A DNA stretch of 64,000 nucleotides from Gammaproteobacteria bacterium UBA3067. Lineage in GTDB: Bacteria > Pseudomonadota > Gammaproteobacteria > Pseudomonadales > UBA3067. Numbering within the stretch: position 1 is the first letter of the stretch; each line of letters begins with the position of its first letter. The stretch is taken from contig DFBZ01000160.1 of the NCBI GenBank assembly GCA_002366835.1, positions 1-64,000 of the forward strand, written 5' to 3'. This document shows, piece after piece, positions 50,795-60,669 of this stretch. The position numbers were made by a program, and so were the translations under genes. The notes below the pieces were generated by a model, which worked only from the letters and a program-made list of their open reading frames with translations, ran no database searches and was not told where the DNA came from.

Positions 50795-52150
50795 ATGGGT
50801 ATGATTACAAATTATTCTTACGTTGTTGCCTCAATCCTCTTTATTCTTGGGTTGAAAATGCTTGGTTCGGCGGAAACTGCTCGAAAGGGCAACATGCTGT
50901 CTGCGGCAGGTATGCTGATTGCAGTGGTTTTTACTCTGCTTGATCAAGGTATTGTTTCCTATTTTTGGGTTTTTGTTGGTTTATTGATTGGCGCTGGTGT
51001 GGGTTATTACTTTGCTAAAACCGTTGAAATGACAGGTATGCCAGAATTGGTCGCTCTGTTTAATGGATTTGGTGGTATTGCCAGCTTGCTGGTTGGTTGG
51101 GCCGCTGTATATGAGCCGAATGCAAATACATTCCTTATGTCTACCGTGTTTCTAACTGTCCTAGTTGGCGGGATTACCTTCTCCGGTAGCCTTGTTGCTT
51201 GGGGTAAGTTGAACGGCAAAATTGATGGCAAGCCCATGGTTTTCGACTTGCAGAGGGCGGTTAATATCGCTGTCTTAGTCGCTATCGCTGTGTGCGGCTT
51301 GTTTTTCCTTAATACGGACGGTGGCACCTCTATCTGGCTACTGGCTCTTATTTTGCTCGCGTTGGCCTTGGGTGTTCTGGCTGTTATTCCCATAGGCGGT
51401 GCCGATATGCCAGTGGTTATTTCCTTGCTGAATAGTTATTCAGGTGTTGCTGCTTGTGCCGCTGGTTTTGCGATTGGCAACAATGCTCTGATTGTAGCGG
51501 GTTCACTGGTGGGAGCGAGTGGAATCATCCTTACTCAGATTATGTGTAAAGCGATGAACCGTTCTTTGAGCAATGTATTGTTCAGTGGTTTTGGTGAAGT
51601 GAAACAGCAAAAAGCCATTGAAGGCGAAGTGAAGCCTGTTTCAGCTGAAGATGCTTATTATATTCTTGAAGCCTCTGATAGCGTAGTGATTGTGCCTGGT
51701 TATGGTATGGCTGTTGCGCAGGCCCAGCATGCGGTGAAAGAGCTTACTGAGTTGATGGAAGAAAACGGTACTGAGGTTTCTTTTGCCATTCATCCGGTAG
51801 CAGGACGTATGCCTGGTCACATGAACGTATTGCTGGCTGAGGCGGATGTTCCTTACGACCAGCTGGTCGAGATGGATGAAATTAATCCGCGCATGGAAAC
51901 AGTTGATACGGTTATTGTTATCGGTGCAAACGATGTGGTAAACCCATCTGCAACCAATGATGAAGATAGCCCCATTTACGGCATGCCCGTTATTGAGGTC
52001 ACAAAGGCCACAACGGTTATCGTATTGAAGCGCTCCATGGCATCTGGATTTTCCGGTGTGGATAATCCGCTCTTCTTTGAAGAAAATGCCCGTATGTTGT
52101 TTGGCGATGCCAAAGAATCGGTGGGACAGCTAGTGCGTGAGTTTGTCTAG
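50795..52150 (+). CDS. pntB: NAD(P) transhydrogenase beta subunit
   Basis: A 451-residue protein: eight to nine membrane helices of domain II, then cytosolic domain III that binds NADP(H). The nucleotide-binding loop is VPGYGMAVAQAQHAV, followed by HPVAGRMPGHMNVLL and GANDVVNP. The last gene of the pnt operon, before a strong terminator. Confidence 0.96.
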   Translation: MGMITNYSYVVASILFILGLKMLGSAETARKGNMLSAAGMLIAVVFTLLDQGIVSYFWVFVGLLIGAGVGYYFAKTVEMTGMPELVALFNGFGGIASLLVGWAAVYEPNANTFLMSTVFLTVLVGGITFSGSLVAWGKLNGKIDGKPMVFDLQRAVNIAVLVAIAVCGLFFLNTDGGTSIWLLALILLALALGVLAVIPIGGADMPVVISLLNSYSGVAACAAGFAIGNNALIVAGSLVGASGIILTQIMCKAMNRSLSNVLFSGFGEVKQQKAIEGEVKPVSAEDAYYILEASDSVVIVPGYGMAVAQAQHAVKELTELMEENGTEVSFAIHPVAGRMPGHMNVLLAEADVPYDQLVEMDEINPRMETVDTVIVIGANDVVNPSATNDEDSPIYGMPVIEVTKATTVIVLKRSMASGFSGVDNPLFFEENARMLFGDAKESVGQLVREFV

Positions 52151-52490
52151 AGGCATAGGTCTCGCAAAGTTGTAAAGTTAAAAAAGGGGCGCTTCAGCCC
52201 CTTTTTTACGTCTTCTTGATAGTCGTCCTATTTTAAGTCTGTTGGCATCACTCGGTGGTAGCACCTATCCTATGTGGAACGAATGCCCTTGATGGTTGTC
52301 AAAAGTTTTACGTGATTTTATAGACCTTTGATAGCAGCGTGACTTCAGTATTTTTGCTGAGGAAGCAATTGGGCTGAGTTGTCTTGGCGTGGTGGGTATC
52401 GACTTGGTGGTTTGCGAATCTTGACGGTGCGCTGCTCTAAAGGTTTTTAGATTTGATTCATAATACTTGCTTTTGTGGTGGAAAAATTTG
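52151..52490. other. Intergenic region pntB-dsbC
   Basis: Contains the pnt terminator and about 280 further bases. TTGACG at 52421-52426 is a fair -35 match, but no good -10 sits 16-18 bases away. No gene seen. Confidence 0.35.
52180..52207 (+). terminator. Rho-independent terminator of the pnt operon
   Basis: AAAAAAGGGGC (52180-52190) pairs perfectly with GCCCCTTTTTT (52197-52207) over a six-base loop. Confidence 0.92.
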
Positions 52491-53234
52491 ATGAATAAAA
52501 CGTTTTTTATGCTTGTTTTAGTGCTGCTTTTTACCCGTGCAGGCCTTGTCGAAGCTGCTGATGAGCCTGATGCTCACTTGCGAGCTACCTTGCAACTTGC
52601 GTTATCCCAGCACGCGATAACCAAAATAGAAAAAACGGATATGCCTGGAATGTATGCGGTGCAGCTCGGCGGCGCAAACTGGGTTTATGCCAGCAGTGAT
52701 GGTAAGTATATTTTCTCCGGCAAAATGTTCGCGGTTGAAAATGGTGGCTTGGTTGATCTAACTGAACAAAAACTGGGCAAGGCTCGACAGGAATTACTTG
52801 CTGCTGTTCCTCAAAAAGAGATGATCTTATTTTCACCAAAAGGTAAGCCTAAGGGTGTTGTTTATGCCTTTACAGACGTGGATTGTGGCTACTGCAAGCG
52901 TTTTCATAAAGAAGTTCCAAAGCTTACTGACCTTGGTGTAGAGGTGCGTTATTTAGCCTGGCCGCGCAGTGGGCTTGGTGAGAATTCTGTGACATACAGT
53001 AAAATGCGTTCAGTATGGTGTGCAGAGGATCGGGCTGAGGCGATGACAAAAAGTAAAGCAGGTAAGACTTTAGCTCTTGCTGAAAAATCCTGTGAGACCC
53101 CTATTCCTGATCAATATAAGCTGGGCATGGAGTTAGGAGTGCGCGGCACCCCTGCTTTGTACCTAGAGGATGGCAGTCAGGTGGGTGGTTATCGGACTGC
53201 GAAAGATCTAGCTCGCTCGATGGGCGTTCTGTAG
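52491..53234 (+). CDS. dsbC: Thiol:disulfide interchange protein DsbC
   Basis: Periplasmic disulfide isomerase of 247 residues. ATG 52491 gives a clean signal peptide (MNKTFFMLVLVLLFTRAGLVEA). An N-terminal dimerisation domain (about residues 25-95) precedes the thioredoxin fold with the active site DCGYCKRFHKE and the cis-Pro in RGTPALYLEDG. A second Cys pair (WCAEDR and KSCETP) matches the structural disulfide of DsbC. Its place before hom and thrC is conserved in pseudomonads. Confidence 0.93.
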   Translation: MNKTFFMLVLVLLFTRAGLVEAADEPDAHLRATLQLALSQHAITKIEKTDMPGMYAVQLGGANWVYASSDGKYIFSGKMFAVENGGLVDLTEQKLGKARQELLAAVPQKEMILFSPKGKPKGVVYAFTDVDCGYCKRFHKEVPKLTDLGVEVRYLAWPRSGLGENSVTYSKMRSVWCAEDRAEAMTKSKAGKTLALAEKSCETPIPDQYKLGMELGVRGTPALYLEDGSQVGGYRTAKDLARSMGVL

Positions 53235-53584
53235 GCAGTATTTGGTTTACGCCTAAACTTGCCTAAAGGGGTGTTCTCTCATCCTAATGGCAAGTGAGTA
53301 ACTTTGTTTGTGATAAGCCCCCGTTTAGCGAGGGCTTTTTTGTGGGCGATTTTTACTGCGATGGTATCATTTATTCTTCCCTAGCTTGCTTGACTTTGTA
53401 ATCAGGTTGACAGCTTGGCGCTGCTGCAAGTAATGTGTCGCCTTTTGTACAAGTGGCTCGGTAAATAGGGGTGGCGCTGGTCTGTGCTAGTGCGTCGAGG
53501 CATTGTTAACGTTAATGCCGCGTTGAAGAAAGCTTCTTTATTAAGCGGTGGCGGGTCATAAACTTATAATTCTAGGGTGAATGT
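53235..53584. other. Intergenic region dsbC-hom
   Basis: 350 bp. It holds the dsbC terminator and a perfect -35 hexamer TTGACA (53407-53412), but the -10 eighteen bases on (TAATGT) is weak. It may be the hom promoter. No gene seen. Confidence 0.4.
53315..53341 (+). terminator. Terminator after dsbC
   Basis: AAGCCC (53315-53320) pairs with GGGCTT (53332-53337) and a six-T run ends at 53341. The stem is short but the layout is normal. Confidence 0.7.
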
Positions 53585-54904
53585 TTGAAACCGGTAAAGA
53601 TTGGACTGATTGGTCTTGGAACAGTAGGCAGTAGCGTTTTTAACTTACTGAAAAGTAATGGTGCCGAAATTGAGCGTCGCGTTGGGTGCCAGCTACTTGT
53701 TAGCCATGTGGGAGCACGGCGGGATAATCCGGCCTGTGACCTAGAGGGAGTGAAGGTTTCCCGTAATGTGCTAGATGTTTTGGACGACCCGGACTTAGAT
53801 ATTATTGTGGAATTAATCGGCGGCACTACGCTCGCTAAAGATATCGTATTGACTGCAATTCAACGTGGTAAGCATGTGGTCACAGCAAACAAGGCCTTGA
53901 TTGCAGAGTGCGGGCAGGAAATTTTCCTGGCGGCCCAAAAGCAAGGTGTCAGTGTCGCTTACGAGGCAGCGGTTGCCGGTGGCATTCCCGTCATTAAAGC
54001 CATCAGGGAAGGTTTGGCTGGTAATCATATCGAGTGGCTTGCGGGTATTATCAACGGTACTGGGAACTTCATCCTTACCGAAATGCGTGACAAAGGGGCC
54101 GCTTTTGATGATGTGCTTAAGCAGGCCCAAGAGCTGGGTTATGCGGAGGCCGACCCAACATTTGATGTGGAAGGCATTGATGCTGCACATAAACTGACTA
54201 TTCTTGCCTCCATCGCTTACGGAATACCACTTCAGTTTGCGAAGGCTTATACCGAAGGCATTGCTGAAATAGAACTGGCAGATGTTCATTATGCTGAGCA
54301 GTTTGGTTACCGAATAAAGCATTTGGGAATTAGTCGCCGCACAGAAAACGGTGTTGAGTTACGCGTGCATCCTACCTTGATACCGGAAAGCTGTTTAATT
54401 GCGAATGTCGATGGTGTAATGAACTCAGTATTGGTGCAAGCAGATGCCGTGGGGCCGACCCTCTATTATGGGGCTGGCGCGGGAGGCAATGCTACTGCTT
54501 CCGCTGTTATCGCGGACCTGGCTGATATTGGTCGCAGCATTGGCGCAGATGCTACGAGCCGTGTGCCAGCCTTGGGCTTTCAGCCTGATGCGATGTCCGA
54601 CCAATGTATTCTTTCTATGGATGAAGTGGAAACCGCTTATTACTTGCGCCTAAGTGCGCATGATCATCCAGGTGTGCTGGCCGATGTAACGCAGATTCTC
54701 AGTAAGCGAGGTATCAGCATCGAAGCTATGCTGCAGAAGGAAGTTAGTGATCCACAACATGATCTGGTGCCCATTATTTTGCTGACACAGCGTATCAAAG
54801 AAAAAGAAATGAACGCGGCGATTGCTGAAATTGAAGCCCTTGATTCCATCACCGACAAGGTGGTTCGAATACGTCTTGAGCATCTGGATGCTCAAACTGC
54901 GTAA
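53585..54904 (+). CDS. hom: Homoserine dehydrogenase
   Basis: Reduces aspartate semialdehyde to homoserine, the branch point to threonine and methionine. It starts at TTG with AGGGTGA before it; 439 residues. The N-terminal Rossmann motif is GLIGLGTVGSSV, the catalytic core includes GIINGTGNFILTEM, and a C-terminal ACT domain (HDHPGVLADVTQIL) suggests threonine feedback. thrC follows 47 bases later. Confidence 0.96.
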   Translation: MKPVKIGLIGLGTVGSSVFNLLKSNGAEIERRVGCQLLVSHVGARRDNPACDLEGVKVSRNVLDVLDDPDLDIIVELIGGTTLAKDIVLTAIQRGKHVVTANKALIAECGQEIFLAAQKQGVSVAYEAAVAGGIPVIKAIREGLAGNHIEWLAGIINGTGNFILTEMRDKGAAFDDVLKQAQELGYAEADPTFDVEGIDAAHKLTILASIAYGIPLQFAKAYTEGIAEIELADVHYAEQFGYRIKHLGISRRTENGVELRVHPTLIPESCLIANVDGVMNSVLVQADAVGPTLYYGAGAGGNATASAVIADLADIGRSIGADATSRVPALGFQPDAMSDQCILSMDEVETAYYLRLSAHDHPGVLADVTQILSKRGISIEAMLQKEVSDPQHDLVPIILLTQRIKEKEMNAAIAEIEALDSITDKVVRIRLEHLDAQTA

Positions 54905-54951
54905 TCCGCTTAGAATAAACTTCTCTCACTTTTGAAAAATCAGGAAAAAAC

Positions 54952-56031
54952 ATGCCATCTCGTAGCCGTTACACCGGACTGATTGAAAAATACCGCGACC
55001 ACCTACCTGTTAGTGATTCCACACGATTAATCAGCCTAGGTGAGGGGAATACGCCGCTGATTCGTCTTGGCAATATTCCACGTGCTGTAGGGCGTGAAGT
55101 GGATATCTACGTTAAATACGAAGGTTTAAACCCCACCGGTTCCTTTAAAGACCGAGGTATGACCATGGCGGTTACCAAGGCGGTGGAGGAGGGCAGTAGT
55201 GCGATTATTTGTGCGTCGACAGGTAATACTTCCGCAGCAGCGGCGGCCTATGCCGCACGCGCAGGCATCACCGCATTTGTACTGATTCCCGAAGGCAAGA
55301 TTGCTATGGGCAAGTTGGCCCAAACGATGATGTATGGCGCGAAGGTACTGCAGATTCGTGGTAATTTTGATGAAGGCATGTCCCTGGTTAAGCAGGTTGC
55401 TGAATCAGCTCCAGTAACCATTGTGAATTCTATTAACCCTTTTCGAATTGAAGGCCAAAAAACCGCTGCGTTTGAAGTGGTGGAGGAGCTTGGTTTTGCC
55501 CCTGATTTTCATTGCTTGCCCGTGGGTAATGCAGGAAATATCACGGCTTACTGGAAAGGTTATAGCGAATACCACAAGGACGGCATTATAAATGCCCTCC
55601 CCAAAATGCTTGGTTATCAAGCGGCAGGCTCTGCACCCTTTGTGCGGGGCGAGATGGTCGATGAGCCTGAAACTGTTGCCACAGCAATTCGTATTGGACA
55701 TCCTCAGTCTTGGGATAAAGCTTGGACTGCTCAAAAAGCATCTGGCGGTTGGTTTGATGAGTTGAGTGATGAAGAAATACTGAAAGCTCAAAAAATGTTG
55801 GCGCAACAGGAAGGGGTATTTTGTGAGCCGGCCTCTGCGGCATCTCTGGCGGGAGCTTTGCGAGATATTGAGCGAGGAAACATCCCAGAAGGAAGCAAAA
55901 TTGTTTGTACTCTTACTGGAAATGGCTTGAAGGATCCAGATACAGCGATTCAGCAGTGCAACGATTCACACACCGTAACTATTGATGCAGACCTGAAATC
56001 CGTCCAGAAGTCCATTCTAGATGTTTTGTGA
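54952..56031 (+). CDS. thrC: Threonine synthase, short type
   Basis: PLP enzyme converting O-phosphohomoserine to threonine. The PLP lysine is in [11 protein letters not shown] and the phosphate loop in [16 protein letters not shown]. At 359 residues it is the compact form; the E. coli and Pseudomonas aeruginosa enzymes are longer (over 420). It is co-directional with hom and likely in one operon. Confidence 0.95.
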   Translation: MPSRSRYTGLIEKYRDHLPVSDSTRLISLGEGNTPLIRLGNIPRAVGREVDIYVKYEGLNPTGSFKDRGMTMAVTKAVEEGSSAIICASTGNTSAAAAAYAARAGITAFVLIPEGKIAMGKLAQTMMYGAKVLQIRGNFDEGMSLVKQVAESAPVTIVNSINPFRIEGQKTAAFEVVEELGFAPDFHCLPVGNAGNITAYWKGYSEYHKDGIINALPKMLGYQAAGSAPFVRGEMVDEPETVATAIRIGHPQSWDKAWTAQKASGGWFDELSDEEILKAQKMLAQQEGVFCEPASAASLAGALRDIERGNIPEGSKIVCTLTGNGLKDPDTAIQQCNDSHTVTIDADLKSVQKSILDVL

Positions 56032-56151
56032 TCAGGTGTTGAACTACTAATTATTAAGACGCAGTTGGGTGCTTGGTGAGCGTATCAAGCACTCATCACC
56101 CCAGCGACTTAAGACGCTTTTCAGTAATATCTCCTCTATAGAAGGTCACTT

Positions 56152-57936
56152 GTGCGCACCCGTGCAATTAAACGTCGTCACTTCGATTCTCCCCCTTCTG
56201 ATCAGTTATTAGATGATCTCCCGCCACTTCTGCGGCGTGTCTATCTTCAGCGTGGCATCTACTCTACGCAGGAACTAAACCGCCAGCTTGCTGGTATGTT
56301 GTCGCCTGGAACCTTAAAAGGATTGCCAGAGTCCCTAGCTTTACTTCACGCTGCCATGTTGTCCGAAAAGAAGATTATGGTGATCGGCGATTTTGATGCC
56401 GATGGCGCCACCAGTACGGTTTTGGCGATGCTCGGCTTGGGTGCGATGGGGGCAAAGAATATCGATTACCTAGTACCGGATCGATTTCAGTTTGGTTATG
56501 GCTTGAGCCCAGGGATTGTTGAGGTTGCAGCTCAGCAAGGTGCTGAGCTGATTATTACCGTTGATAATGGTATTTCAAGCATAGAGGGTGTGGCCGCTGC
56601 AAAAAAGGCTGGTATTCAGGTGCTGGTTACCGACCACCATCTACCGGGCGATAGTTTGCCTGTCGCCGATGCGATATTAAATCCCAATCAGAATGGTTGT
56701 GAATTTCCCAGCAAGAACCTCGCTGGAGTTGGTGTTGTGTTTTATTTACTGGTGGCTTTGCGCGCACACTTGCGCAGTCTTTCCTGGTTTGAGGAGCGCG
56801 GTTTGCCCGAACCGAACCTGGCTGATTACCTTGATCTGGTTGCTCTGGGCACCGTGGCAGATGTTGTGCCACTGGACCGAAATAATCGCACTCTGGTTTT
56901 TCAAGGTCTGCAGCGTATTCGGGCGGGGAAGTGCCGGCCAGGAATACTTGCTTTGTTATCTTTGGCGAATCGAGAGCCATCCCGTATCGTTGCCAGTGAT
57001 TTGGGTTTCGCTGTCGGCCCACGATTGAATGCGGCAGGGCGTTTGGAAAGCATGTCTTTGGGGATTGAGTGCTTGCTAGCTAGCGATGCGGATGTGTCGA
57101 TGAAATTGGCGGAAGAGCTGGATACACTCAATCGTGAACGACGGGTTATTGAAGGGGGTATGAAGGAAGAGGCCATCAAAGCTTTGGAAAGTCTTCAGCT
57201 CGGAAGTGGCGCTCAATTGCCTTGGGGTTTGGCGCTTTTCCATGCTGGTTGGCATCAGGGGGTGATTGGTATCGTTGCTTCGCGCATCAAAGACTTGCAT
57301 CATCGTCCCGTTGTTGCCTTTGCGCCAGCGGAGGATAAGACGTACAGCAAGGGGGATGCGCTAGGGGGTGATGATGAGTTAAAAGGCTCTGCGCGCTCGA
57401 TCAGCGGCTTTCACATTCGAGATGCTCTTGAAGCTGTTTCCAGCAAGCACCCGGGCTTGATTTTGAAGTTTGGTGGGCATGCCATGGCAGCCGGCCTAAG
57501 TATTCTGGCTAAGGACTTTGATACCTTTGCCGATGCTTTTGACCAGCAGGTGCGCAAGCTGTTGAATGAAGCAGACCTGAAGGCAGAGCTGCTCAGCGAT
57601 GGTGACTTGCAGCCCCGAGACATCTCCCTGGAAAATGCCGAGTTGCTGCGTAATCAGGGGCCTTGGGGGCAAGGTTTTCCTGAGCCTCTTTTTGATGGGC
57701 AATTTGAAGTGTTGCAGCAGCGTATTGTAGGAGAAAAACACCTGAAATTGGTGTTATCACACCCTGCTTCCAATAGTATATTTGACGCTATTGCTTTTAA
57801 TGTGGATTTACAACAGTGGCCGAATAAAGAAAAATATGCCCAGCTTGCTTACCGCTTGGACGTGAATGAATACCGCGGGCAAAGGTCGGTGCAGTTGATG
57901 GTGCAATTTATTACGCCGCTGGTCTCTCTAAAATAA
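56152..57936 (+). CDS. recJ: Single-stranded-DNA-specific exonuclease RecJ
   Basis: 5'-3' exonuclease of DHH-family fold used in recombination and mismatch repair. It starts at GTG after GAAGG; 594 residues. Metal-binding motifs are GDFDADGATST, TDHHLPG (the DHH motif) and a later GGHAMAAGLSI in the DHHA1 domain. The OB-fold C-terminus is complete. Confidence 0.95.
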   Translation: MRTRAIKRRHFDSPPSDQLLDDLPPLLRRVYLQRGIYSTQELNRQLAGMLSPGTLKGLPESLALLHAAMLSEKKIMVIGDFDADGATSTVLAMLGLGAMGAKNIDYLVPDRFQFGYGLSPGIVEVAAQQGAELIITVDNGISSIEGVAAAKKAGIQVLVTDHHLPGDSLPVADAILNPNQNGCEFPSKNLAGVGVVFYLLVALRAHLRSLSWFEERGLPEPNLADYLDLVALGTVADVVPLDRNNRTLVFQGLQRIRAGKCRPGILALLSLANREPSRIVASDLGFAVGPRLNAAGRLESMSLGIECLLASDADVSMKLAEELDTLNRERRVIEGGMKEEAIKALESLQLGSGAQLPWGLALFHAGWHQGVIGIVASRIKDLHHRPVVAFAPAEDKTYSKGDALGGDDELKGSARSISGFHIRDALEAVSSKHPGLILKFGGHAMAAGLSILAKDFDTFADAFDQQVRKLLNEADLKAELLSDGDLQPRDISLENAELLRNQGPWGQGFPEPLFDGQFEVLQQRIVGEKHLKLVLSHPASNSIFDAIAFNVDLQQWPNKEKYAQLAYRLDVNEYRGQRSVQLMVQFITPLVSLK

Positions 57937-57970
57937 GCGCCTGTTTTTTCTAAATGTTAAGGATGACAAT

Positions 57971-58264
57971 ATGAAGACTGTACACAAATTTGAAGTGCCT
58001 ATTGGTGAAAAAGAAGTTTCTTTGCGCTTATCCAGCAGTGCTAAAGTGCGCATGGTGGAATATATTACCTGTGCAAAAAGTATTTTTATGTGGGTGGAAG
58101 TGCCCGCAGATGATGCCTTGCAAAATAATGGCGTAGAAAGGCTTTTTTGCGTATTTCCCACGGGCTCGGGTATTCCTGCGGGGGCAACATTTATGGGTTC
58201 AGCGGTCGATCAGTACCACCCGGAAGCCTACCATCTTTATGAAATTACAGGTTGTGTAGAGTAG
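57971..58264 (+). CDS. Small hypothetical protein, DUF7352-like
   Basis: A 97-residue protein with a mostly beta pattern: MKTVHKFEVPIGEKEVSLRL at the start, WVEVP in the middle and YHLYEITGCVE near the end. The opening and the overall size recall small proteins grouped as DUF7352, found in bacteria and phages; this is tentative. Ribosome site AAGGATGACAAT. Function unknown. Confidence 0.65.
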   Translation: MKTVHKFEVPIGEKEVSLRLSSSAKVRMVEYITCAKSIFMWVEVPADDALQNNGVERLFCVFPTGSGIPAGATFMGSAVDQYHPEAYHLYEITGCVE

Positions 58265-58309
58265 AAAAAAAAGAAGCGAAAGACATGATGGACTAACGTT
58301 TGTAATGGG

Positions 58310-58359
58310 CCTTATGTGCGCTAACGCATCGAAAAACGAGCGTGTTAGTGCACATAAGG
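58310..58359. terminator. Long inverted repeat between convergent genes, likely bidirectional terminator
   Basis: CCTTATGTGCGCTAACGC (58310-58327) pairs with the region ending 58359 (GCGTGTTAGTGCACATAAGG) with few mismatches, over a 12-base loop. TTTT follows on the right. It lies between the stops of a rightward and a leftward gene. Confidence 0.65.
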
Positions 58360-58383
58360 TTTTCTGCCTAATTCCCCTGTTAT

Positions 58384-58752
58384 TTATTCGCCGTAAACAA
58401 AAACCTCAATTCGTGTAAACACACTGAGAATGTTGGTTCTTGCGTAATCGATATGGTGGATTTTTGTGATCCCTGCAGAGCTGGCGGCAGCTTGAATGCT
58501 GGCATCTCCTACATCTGCTGATAAAATCGGCATAGCTGGATGACCAATGTAGCTTGTGTAAGCACGACCAACCTTCTCCGACACTTTGAATGGCGTATTG
58601 TAAGTTAGTGGTGCTTTGGTCTGCTGATAAAGGCCACCAACAGGAACGGCAACAGGAGCTTCTGTATAAGCCATCTGAGCACAACCACTGATAAGGCTGG
58701 AGGCTGCTGTTAAGGTCAATACGAGCAACAATTTTCTTGAGAAAACAGTCAT
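58384..58752 (-). CDS. TRL-like lipoprotein (copy 2)
   Basis: A 122-residue exported lipoprotein with a signal peptide and lipobox LISGCAQ. The mature part has the TRL-like pattern: a Gly-Tyr-rich approach (PVGGLYQQTKAPLTYN), a central KVGRAY, then IHHIDYARTNILSVFTRIEVFVYGE. ATG 58752 is chosen because the signal starts there. It is a paralogue of the gene immediately upstream. TRL-like proteins have no established role in most bacteria. Confidence 0.85.
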   Translation of the reverse strand: MTVFSRKLLLVLTLTAASSLISGCAQMAYTEAPVAVPVGGLYQQTKAPLTYNTPFKVSEKVGRAYTSYIGHPAMPILSADVGDASIQAAASSAGITKIHHIDYARTNILSVFTRIEVFVYGE

Positions 58753-58810
58753 AATTTGTCGATCCTCAAATATCCCCAGTGCACCGAGTGCGCGAGGGGA
58801 AACTCCTATT

Positions 58811-59146
58811 TTAGTCACCGTAAACTACAACCGTGAAGGTGGATATGATCCCCAGCACGTTTTTCATTTTGTAGTCGATATGTCTCACGGTAGTGATTTC
58901 TCCTGCTTTAGCAGCCGTTGCGACACTTGCATCACCAGTGGCGAATGCACCCAAAATGCTGGTTGTAGAGGCTTCTCCTACTTTGCTACCCAGCTTTGTA
59001 CCTTCTGGCTCAATAGATAAGGGAGCCTGTATGTCGCTATAAAGAAAACCGGGAGGAGGAGTGAGGGGGGCAACGTAAAAACCTGCGCAGCCAGACAGTA
59101 TTCCTGTTAATGCTGTTGCTGTCGCTATTTTAGTAATTGTTTTCAT
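58811..59146 (-). CDS. TRL-like lipoprotein (copy 1)
   Basis: A 111-residue lipoprotein with lipobox GILSGCAG and AAGGGAAG before ATG 59146. The C-terminal half (VRHIDYKMKNVLGIISTFTVVVYGD) aligns with the next gene's C-terminus. The pair shares orientation with 58 bases between, suggesting tandem duplication and one transcript. Confidence 0.85.
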   Translation of the reverse strand: MKTITKIATATALTGILSGCAGFYVAPLTPPPGFLYSDIQAPLSIEPEGTKLGSKVGEASTTSILGAFATGDASVATAAKAGEITTVRHIDYKMKNVLGIISTFTVVVYGD

Positions 59147-59323
59147 GAAGGCTTCCCTTTTTTGAATTTAATGGAAAAATGTTTTTACAAGTTGCCGCTT
59201 GAATCTAACTGATGTGTTAGTCAATTTCTATGCTGTTTAGGCGGTAATATTCACATTTCAATATGATGTTTGTTTGGAAGGCCTTCCGCTTACGGGTGGG
59301 GTCGGTCATAGGGTGCGCAAGTA

Positions 59324-60385
59324 CTATTTTCGATGACGGTCTTTTTTGCTTTCCTGCCAAAGCTTTGAGAAAAACGCTGCTAAACGTTGATCTAGCCAAT
59401 AGCTGTTTACTTTTGGATGTGTTCCACCAATAAAGCCTACATGCCCGCCATGCTCACTCAATTCCAGGGTGGTGTAAGTGGAGAGATCTTGGTTCGTAGG
59501 TATAGCGGTGGGGCAAATAAAAGGATCATCTGCCGCTTGGATAATTAGGGTCGGTACCTTGATATGTTTGAGATACTGGCGCGAGCTACTTACTTGGTAG
59601 TAATGATGAACCGAATCAAAGTTGTTCAGGGCGGCGGTAATGTGGTGGTCAAACTCCCAAAATGAAGTCATATTAGAAACGTCTGGAAGTTGCTTTATAC
59701 GTTGATATTCTTCCTGGAGTCCTTGTTCTAGCAGGTAGGCTTTTTTCAGTTCAAAGGAGTTTTTTAGCTCGCGAATTAAATGGGCGCGATAAAACTTTGA
59801 AAAACCCTGGTCCAGAGTGTCAGCACAAATATCCAGTTGAAAAGGCACTGATACGGCGGCGGCTGCAAAAAGAGAGGGTGGTTTTTCTTGCTGCCCTAGC
59901 CATTTAAGTAAAACATTTCCACCCAATGAAAAACCCAAGGCCGCTAGTGCCGTGTCTGGCTCTGCTTCTCGGATAAGCAGGTAAATAGTTTGCAAGTCTT
60001 CAGTGTGGCCAGAATGATAACTGTGGGCTTTATAGTTTGGGTGCTCCAAACAGCCGCGGAAATTAAGGGTGATACTTCGCCACCCCATGCGCGCAAAGGC
60101 GTGCTGTAGGCCAATAATATATTTTGATTCAGAGCTTCCTGTTAGACCATGAAGCATTAACACGAGCGGTGAGTTTGTTTTATCTTTGGATGTAAGGTTT
60201 TCAGAGTTGTTGGTGAATGGTGACTTCCCGACACAGTCTAGGTAAACGATATCTTGGTCAGGTGTGGGGATGGCGTGGCGCTGAAAAGCCAGTTGCGTTA
60301 TTTGGCGGAATTGAGATGGCCAGAGGGTTTGCAGGTGTCTATTTGCCAGCCATCGGTAGGGTTTAAACGGACTGTTCTGGATCAT
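59324..60385 (-). CDS. YheT-type alpha/beta hydrolase
   Basis: A 353-residue hydrolase. It opens with PFKPYRWLANRHLQTLWPS, a YheT-family hallmark. The oxyanion region is HGLTGSSESKY, the nucleophile Ser is in GFSLGGNVLLKW, and the catalytic His is in SEHGGHVGF. No signal peptide, so cytosolic. The natural substrate of these hydrolases is not established. Confidence 0.92.
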   Translation of the reverse strand: MIQNSPFKPYRWLANRHLQTLWPSQFRQITQLAFQRHAIPTPDQDIVYLDCVGKSPFTNNSENLTSKDKTNSPLVLMLHGLTGSSESKYIIGLQHAFARMGWRSITLNFRGCLEHPNYKAHSYHSGHTEDLQTIYLLIREAEPDTALAALGFSLGGNVLLKWLGQQEKPPSLFAAAAVSVPFQLDICADTLDQGFSKFYRAHLIRELKNSFELKKAYLLEQGLQEEYQRIKQLPDVSNMTSFWEFDHHITAALNNFDSVHHYYQVSSSRQYLKHIKVPTLIIQAADDPFICPTAIPTNQDLSTYTTLELSEHGGHVGFIGGTHPKVNSYWLDQRLAAFFSKLWQESKKDRHRK

Positions 60386-60415
60386 TTTTATTATTCATTT
60401 AGGTTCAATAACCTG

Positions 60416-60655
60416 CTAGTAGTGAGGAGGTATTTCATGATCTATTTGCTGGTTTGATTCAGGGCTATTTTTGCCCTGCTGAGTGCTGTCGTTAATGGTC
60501 TCCAGTTTTTCATACAGATGTTTACAAATTCGTTCTAGGTCGCTGATACGTGTCTCATGTTCACAGATGACGTCGTTGAGTGAGTCGACCGTATCTTCGA
60601 GGTAGGCGATTTTAGTTTCCAGTTCAATCACAGTATTTGACTGCTCCGAGCGCAT
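60416..60655 (-). CDS. slyX: SlyX family protein
   Basis: A 79-residue coiled-coil protein. ATG 60655 follows AAGGAAA. Heptads run through LETKIAYLEDTVDSLNDVIC and the chain ends in a polar tail with PPHY, as in SlyX. Function unknown in any bacterium. It lies 14 bases after the DUF2288 gene on the same strand. Confidence 0.88.
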   Translation of the reverse strand: MRSEQSNTVIELETKIAYLEDTVDSLNDVICEHETRISDLERICKHLYEKLETINDSTQQGKNSPESNQQIDHEIPPHY

Positions 60656-60669
60656 GGTGTTTTCCTTCT

